From: Azospirillum sp. SYSU D00513
GTDB lineage: Bacteria > Pseudomonadota > Alphaproteobacteria > Azospirillales > Azospirillaceae
NCBI RefSeq assembly: GCF_017356015.1
Contig: NZ_JAFIQV010000017.1
Coordinates: 1 to 64,000, forward strand
DNA: 64,000 nucleotides
Direction of reading: 5' to 3'
The notes beneath the pieces were generated by a model. The model saw nothing but the letters and a program-made list of their open reading frames with translations. It had not been told where the DNA came from and made no database searches. Shown here piece after piece: positions 60,195-64,000 of the stretch. The position numbers were made by a program, and so were the translations under genes. Within the stretch, counting starts at the first letter, position 1, and each line of letters begins with the position of its first letter.

Positions 60195-61670
60195 TCACGC
60201 CGCCACCAGGGCCGCCAGGCGGCGCAACCCCGGCTCGATCCGGTGCGTGGCGATCGAGGTGAATCCGAGACGGAAGTGACGCCGGCCCTCGGCGGGGTCG
60301 AGGAAGAAGATGTCGCCGGCCTCGATTAGCACGCCATGCTCGCGGGCGGCACGGACTAGATCGCGGCTGTTCAGGCCGGCCGGGCCTTCGATCCAGAAGC
60401 TCTTCGCCCCGAAATCGCGCCGGAACCGGCAGCTCGGCAGCAGCTCGGGGAGCAGCTCCGCGATCCGCTCGGCCCGCTCCTGCAGGACCTTGGCCGTGCG
60501 GCGCAGATGCTGGCGGTAATGGCCGAGCTGGATAAAGGTCGCGATGCTGCGCTGGTTGTTGGTCGGCGGGTGGCGCAGAAGCAGGCGCCGCAGGACGCGC
60601 AACTCGTCGATCACCGGCTTGGGCGCCACGACGTAGCCGATGCGCAGGCCCGGCGCCAGGATCTTGGAGAAGCTGCCCGTGTAGATCACGCAATCCGCCC
60701 GGTCGAGGCTCTTCAGGCAGGGCAGATCGGCGTCGCCCTCCACCGACAGGTCGGATTCATAGTCGTCCTCGACCAGAACGACGCCGTGGCGGGACGCGGC
60801 CTCCAGCAGCTCGCGCCGCCGCCCGACCGGCATGACGGCCGTTGTCGGGCATTGATGGCCCACCGTCACGAAGGCGACCCGCCGGCTGGCGAACATCCCG
60901 TCGGGCACGACGCCGTAGCGGTCGCACGTCAGCGCCCGCATGTCCGCGGTCGCCATGCCGACCATGTAGCGCACGTCGGGATAGCCGGGGTTCTCGATGC
61001 CGACCGGCGTGTCGCGGCCGACCAGAAGCTGGACCAGCATCGACAGGGCGTGCTGCGAACCGAGGGTGATGATGATCTCCCCCGGACCGGCGAAGATGCC
61101 GCGCCGGGGCAGCACCTTGTGGCGCAGCTGGTCCAGCAGGTCGGGATCGTCGTCGTCGATCATGTCGCGCGCCCAGCGGGTGATCTCCTGCACGCTGGAG
61201 GCGGCCTTCACGCTCTCCCGCCACGGGTTGGTCGGGAACAGGCTGGGGTCGAACTGCCCGAACAGGAAGGGATAGGGATAGTCCATCCAGTCGCGCGGCT
61301 TGGTGATCTGGGGCATCCGGGACGGCCGGATGGCGAAGCGCGCCGCCCAGCTCTCCGCCGCCGCCTCGGCCGCTTGCCCGGGCCCCCGTCCGGTCGCCGG
61401 CCGGTCCCTGGACGAGGCGACGAAGCAGCCGCTGCGCTCGCGCGCGACGAGGAGACCGTCGTCGATCAGCCCCTGATAGGCCGCGTTGACCGTGTTGCGC
61501 GAGATGCCCAGCGCCTCGGCGAGGCCGCGGCTGGACGGCACCCGCATGTCGGGCGCCAGCGTCCCGGTCTCGATGGCCTGCGCGATGATGCCCTGGATGC
61601 GGGACCCGAGCCCCTGATGGTCACGCTCCATCCCGCCGAAAAGAAGCCGCCAAGCGGTGTCGATCTGCAT
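60195..61670 (-). CDS. tauR: MocR-family regulator, probably TauR
   Basis: A 491-residue fusion of an N-terminal GntR winged helix (SSRGLAEALGISRNTVNAAY) with an aminotransferase-fold domain. The PLP-binding Lys is in YTGSFSKILAPGLRIGY, with other PLP contacts in LVEDDYESDLS and GSQHALSM. TauR proteins of this type activate taurine genes when taurine is present. The divergent tauABC cluster supports the name. The ATG at 61670 is chosen by similarity; AGGA is about 12 bases upstream. A CTGGACCTTT element at 61890-61899, upstream of tauA, resembles the half-site I recall for TauR. Confidence 0.85.
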   Translation of the reverse strand: MQIDTAWRLLFGGMERDHQGLGSRIQGIIAQAIETGTLAPDMRVPSSRGLAEALGISRNTVNAAYQGLIDDGLLVARERSGCFVASSRDRPATGRGPGQAAEAAAESWAARFAIRPSRMPQITKPRDWMDYPYPFLFGQFDPSLFPTNPWRESVKAASSVQEITRWARDMIDDDDPDLLDQLRHKVLPRRGIFAGPGEIIITLGSQHALSMLVQLLVGRDTPVGIENPGYPDVRYMVGMATADMRALTCDRYGVVPDGMFASRRVAFVTVGHQCPTTAVMPVGRRRELLEAASRHGVVLVEDDYESDLSVEGDADLPCLKSLDRADCVIYTGSFSKILAPGLRIGYVVAPKPVIDELRVLRRLLLRHPPTNNQRSIATFIQLGHYRQHLRRTAKVLQERAERIAELLPELLPSCRFRRDFGAKSFWIEGPAGLNSRDLVRAAREHGVLIEAGDIFFLDPAEGRRHFRLGFTSIATHRIEPGLRRLAALVAA

Positions 61671-61964
61671 GGTGCCCAACCGTCCTTCTTCCTCGGCCCT
61701 GCTTTCTCGGCCGTCCCGACCGGGCATGCGCGAAGCAAGAAGGATGCCGGCCGGCGGAGGGCCGGACCCAGACCGGCGGGGCGGCGGCGGTGAGCGGAAG
61801 GCGGGCGCCTGCCCAAACAGGCGGCGGCTGGCGCCCGAAGCGGCAGCGGACCGGGCGCCGGACCAGTCACATCCTCAAACCGGAGGGATCTGGACCTTTC
61901 GGCGGGAGGGCCGCCGGTTCCTAATGGCCGCATCGGAACGATCGGCCTCGACGGAGATCCCGCC

Positions 61965-62972
61965 ATGATGTTCAGCAAGACCCTGCTCGCCACCGCCTTC
62001 GTCGCTTTCGGCGCGCTGGTCGGGGCGTCCGCCCCGGCCGTGGCCGCGGAGAAGACCGTCACCTTCGCCTACCAGGACATGATGACCCCCATCCGCGTGC
62101 TGATGGAGAGCGGGGAGCTGGAAAAGAAGACCGGCTACACGGTGAAATGGGTCAAGTTCGGCGGAGGCGGCGATGTGATCCGCGCCATGTCGTCGGGCAA
62201 CGTCGATGTGGGCGAGGCCGGCTCCTCCCCCATCGCCGCGGCGGCGTCCCAGGGGCTTCCGATCACCCTGTTCTGGATCCTCGACGACATCGCCAACGCC
62301 GAACAGTTGGTCGCCCGCAACGGCAGCGGCATCACCTCCATCGCCGACCTGAAGGGCAAGACGGTCGCGGTACCCTTCGTCTCGACCGCCCATTATCAGC
62401 TGATGTACGCGCTGCAGGAGGCCGGGCTGTCGGGCAAGGACGTCAAGCTGATGAACATGCGCCCGCCGGAGATCGCCGCGGCCTGGGAGCGCGGCGACAT
62501 CGACGCCACCTTCATCTGGGCGCCGGTGCTGACCGCCGCGAAGAAGAACGGGACCGTCATCGCCAGCGCCGGGGACTTCGCGAAGAAGGGCAAGGCGACC
62601 TTCGACGGCATCGTCGCGACCAAGGCCTTCATGACGGCCAACCCCGACTTCATGACCACGTTCGTGAAGCTGCTGGCCGCCGCCGACGCCGATTACGCCA
62701 AGACCGGCGGTTCCTGGGCCGCGACCTCGCCGCAGGTGGCGGCGATCGCCAAATGGACCGGCGCCGCCCCGGCCGACGTGCCGGCCGGTCTGGCCGCCTA
62801 CCGCTTCCCGACCCTGGAGGAGCAGGCGTCGAAGGATTGGCTGGGCGGCGGTGCCGCCGAGGCGCTGAAATCGACCGCCGAGTTCCTGAAGAGCCAGGGC
62901 CGCGTCACCGAACTGGCGCCCGATTACGGCCTGTTCGTGACCGCGGACGTCGTCAAGGCGGCCGCCAAGTAA
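61965..62972 (+). CDS. tauA: taurine ABC transporter substrate-binding protein
   Basis: A 335-residue periplasmic protein with a Sec signal ([20 protein letters not shown], ending AAA). The sequence follows E. coli TauA closely in pattern: [60 protein letters not shown] and [12 protein letters not shown]. These segments form the sulfonate pocket. It brings taurine to TauBC for use as sulfur, carbon or nitrogen source. It is the first gene of the tau operon and is divergent from tauR (294 bp). Confidence 0.9.
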   Translation: MMFSKTLLATAFVAFGALVGASAPAVAAEKTVTFAYQDMMTPIRVLMESGELEKKTGYTVKWVKFGGGGDVIRAMSSGNVDVGEAGSSPIAAAASQGLPITLFWILDDIANAEQLVARNGSGITSIADLKGKTVAVPFVSTAHYQLMYALQEAGLSGKDVKLMNMRPPEIAAAWERGDIDATFIWAPVLTAAKKNGTVIASAGDFAKKGKATFDGIVATKAFMTANPDFMTTFVKLLAAADADYAKTGGSWAATSPQVAAIAKWTGAAPADVPAGLAAYRFPTLEEQASKDWLGGGAAEALKSTAEFLKSQGRVTELAPDYGLFVTADVVKAAAK

Positions 62973-63025
62973 CGGCGGGGGCCTTCCGTCCCCGGTCCAT
63001 CCCCCCTCACGTCAGGAAGTCCCGC

Positions 63026-63817
63026 ATGCTCGAAGTCCGCAATGTCAGCGTCCAGTATGGCGGCGGCGAAAGCGGCACCGTCGCGCTGTCCTGGATCAAC
63101 CTGACCATCGAACCGGGGGAATTCGTCGTCGCGCTCGGCGCCTCGGGCTGCGGCAAGACGACCCTGCTGTCCTGCATCGCCGGCTTCCTGCCGGCGACGG
63201 ACGGGGAGATCCTGCTGGAGGGCAAGCCCGTCACGGGGCCGGGGGCCGACCGGGGCGTGGTGTTCCAGCGCCACGCCCTGATGCCCTGGCTGAACGTGGC
63301 GGACAACGTCGCCTTCGGGCTGCGGATGCAGGGGATGGGCAAGGCCGAACGGACGCAGCGCGCCCGCAACATGCTGGAACTGGTCGGGCTCGCCGCCTTC
63401 GCCGACAAAAAGATCTACGAGCTGTCGGGCGGCATGCAGCAGCGCGTCGGCATCGCCCGCGCGCTGGCCGCCGACCCGCGCATGCTGCTGATGGACGAAC
63501 CGCTGGGCGCGCTCGACGCCTTCACCCGCGAACAGATCCAGGAACTGATCCTGCGGGTGTGGGCCGAGACGCGGAAGATGGCCTTCTTCATCACCCACGA
63601 GGTGGAGGAGGCGATCTTTCTCGCCACCAAGCTGATCATCATGACCCCGCGGCCCGGCCGGATCGCGCAGACGATCCCGCTGGACTTCAGCCGGCGCTTC
63701 CTGGCCGGGCAGGACGCACGGTCCGTCAAATCCTCCCCCGACTTCATCGCCATGCGCGAACGGGTCCTCAGCTTCATCCATGACCGCAACGACGCCGCCA
63801 CCGGAGAAGCCGCATGA
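63026..63817 (+). CDS. tauB: taurine ABC transporter ATP-binding protein
   Basis: A 263-residue ATPase: Walker [10 protein letters not shown] near residue 40, Q-loop FQRHALMPW, signature [15 protein letters not shown], Walker [13 protein letters not shown] and His switch ITHEVEEA. Layout and length match TauB/SsuB sulfonate transporters. GGAAG precedes the ATG. The stop codon overlaps the tauC start (ATGA). Confidence 0.92.
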   Translation: MLEVRNVSVQYGGGESGTVALSWINLTIEPGEFVVALGASGCGKTTLLSCIAGFLPATDGEILLEGKPVTGPGADRGVVFQRHALMPWLNVADNVAFGLRMQGMGKAERTQRARNMLELVGLAAFADKKIYELSGGMQQRVGIARALAADPRMLLMDEPLGALDAFTREQIQELILRVWAETRKMAFFITHEVEEAIFLATKLIIMTPRPGRIAQTIPLDFSRRFLAGQDARSVKSSPDFIAMRERVLSFIHDRNDAATGEAA

Positions 63818-64000
63818 AACCGACCGCCACGGAACAGCCGAAACCCACCGACGGCCTCGGCGGCGTGCCGGCCGGGCTGGTGCCGCTCCGCCGGACGCGC
63901 AGGGCGATGCAGGGCTTCCGGCCGCAGCCGGCGCTGATCAGCGTGGTGACCATACTCGCGGCCATCGCGCTGTGGGCGGCGCTGACCGGCCAGGGAGTCG
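63814..64000 (+). CDS. tauC: taurine ABC transporter permease, 5' part only
   Basis: The first 62 residues of a permease cut by the window edge. A Pro/Arg-rich cytoplasmic N-terminus is followed by the first membrane helix ([20 protein letters not shown]). The identity rests on its ATGA overlap with tauB and its place after tauA-tauB; the conserved EAA loop lies outside the window. Confidence 0.8.
   Translation, partial: MKPTATEQPKPTDGLGGVPAGLVPLRRTRRAMQGFRPQPALISVVTILAAIALWAALTGQGV

Noticed and set aside
61858..61899. A complete pair of TauR sites upstream of tauA.
   Set aside because: Only one convincing half-site (CTGGACCTTT) is visible, and the motif is from memory, so no separate regulatory feature was called.

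Overview
The window looks like alphaproteobacterial DNA, most probably Azospirillum or a close Rhodospirillales relative. The grounds are high GC, purine-rich Shine-Dalgarno sites, a tauR-tauABC locus, a TRAP transporter operon, an IS630-type element with a programmed frameshift, and a large Wzx/Wzy exopolysaccharide locus. This is inferred from gene content only. No rRNA, tRNA or CRISPR array was seen.

Region 1 (0.3-8.5 kb) is a mostly head-to-tail minus-strand series of detoxification and hydrolase genes: class I amidotransferase-like protein, a secreted protein of unknown family, a truncated MarR regulator, an SDR, a catalase, a Tat-exported metallo-beta-lactamase-fold protein, a chloroperoxidase-type alpha/beta hydrolase and an isochorismatase-like hydrolase. 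A divergent Asp/Glu racemase-family gene follows.

Region 2 (8.8-29.3 kb) is an exopolysaccharide locus: Wza-like exporter, TagA/WecG transferase, initiating phosphoglycosyltransferase, two O-antigen polymerase/ligase-type membrane proteins, a secreted Gln/Asn-rich repeat protein, a PPP-type phosphatase, an outer-membrane beta-barrel protein, a Wzc/ExoP tyrosine kinase with a tyrosine-rich tail, a GDP-mannose 3,5-epimerase-like enzyme, a flippase and three GT4 glycosyltransferases. An IS1-family element sits between the epimerase and the flippase. The flippase-to-GT4 part (23.2 to about 27.5 kb) is clearly more AT-rich than its surroundings.

Region 3 (29.3-46.2 kb) is the most interesting part. 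It holds all the parts of a lasso-peptide (RiPP) biosynthetic locus. The precursor is a 58-residue gene (38975-39151, minus strand) with the predicted core GKTAEHPIESFFTGPS, a Gly1-Glu9 macrolactam and a C-terminal Ser. It is followed by a PqqD-like B1 protein and a B2 leader peptidase; elsewhere in the region are an asparagine-synthetase-like cyclase, an ABC exporter, an HprK-like kinase of the type that phosphorylates the C-terminal Ser of paeninodin-class lasso peptides, and a nucleotidyltransferase-family protein. Also present are two sulfotransferase-like proteins, an ATP-grasp protein, a 2OG-Fe(II) oxygenase-like protein and a methyltransferase-like protein. Interleaved are three tail-collar (MdpB-like) proteins with a DUF6916-like protein and a GNAT acetyltransferase. 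An IS630-family element has inserted exactly into the stop codon of the B2 gene, changing TAA to TAG and leaving the protein unchanged.

Region 4 (46.8-64 kb) is accessory metabolism: an HExxH protein, an SGNH hydrolase, an OpgC-like membrane protein, a P-loop protein, a tandem-HTH GntR regulator divergent from a zinc alcohol dehydrogenase plus DctPQM TRAP operon (with a promoter/operator visible between them), a CynX-type MFS transporter, a D-2-hydroxyacid dehydrogenase, an ABC-F ATPase, and tauR-tauA-tauB-tauC, where tauC is cut by the window edge.
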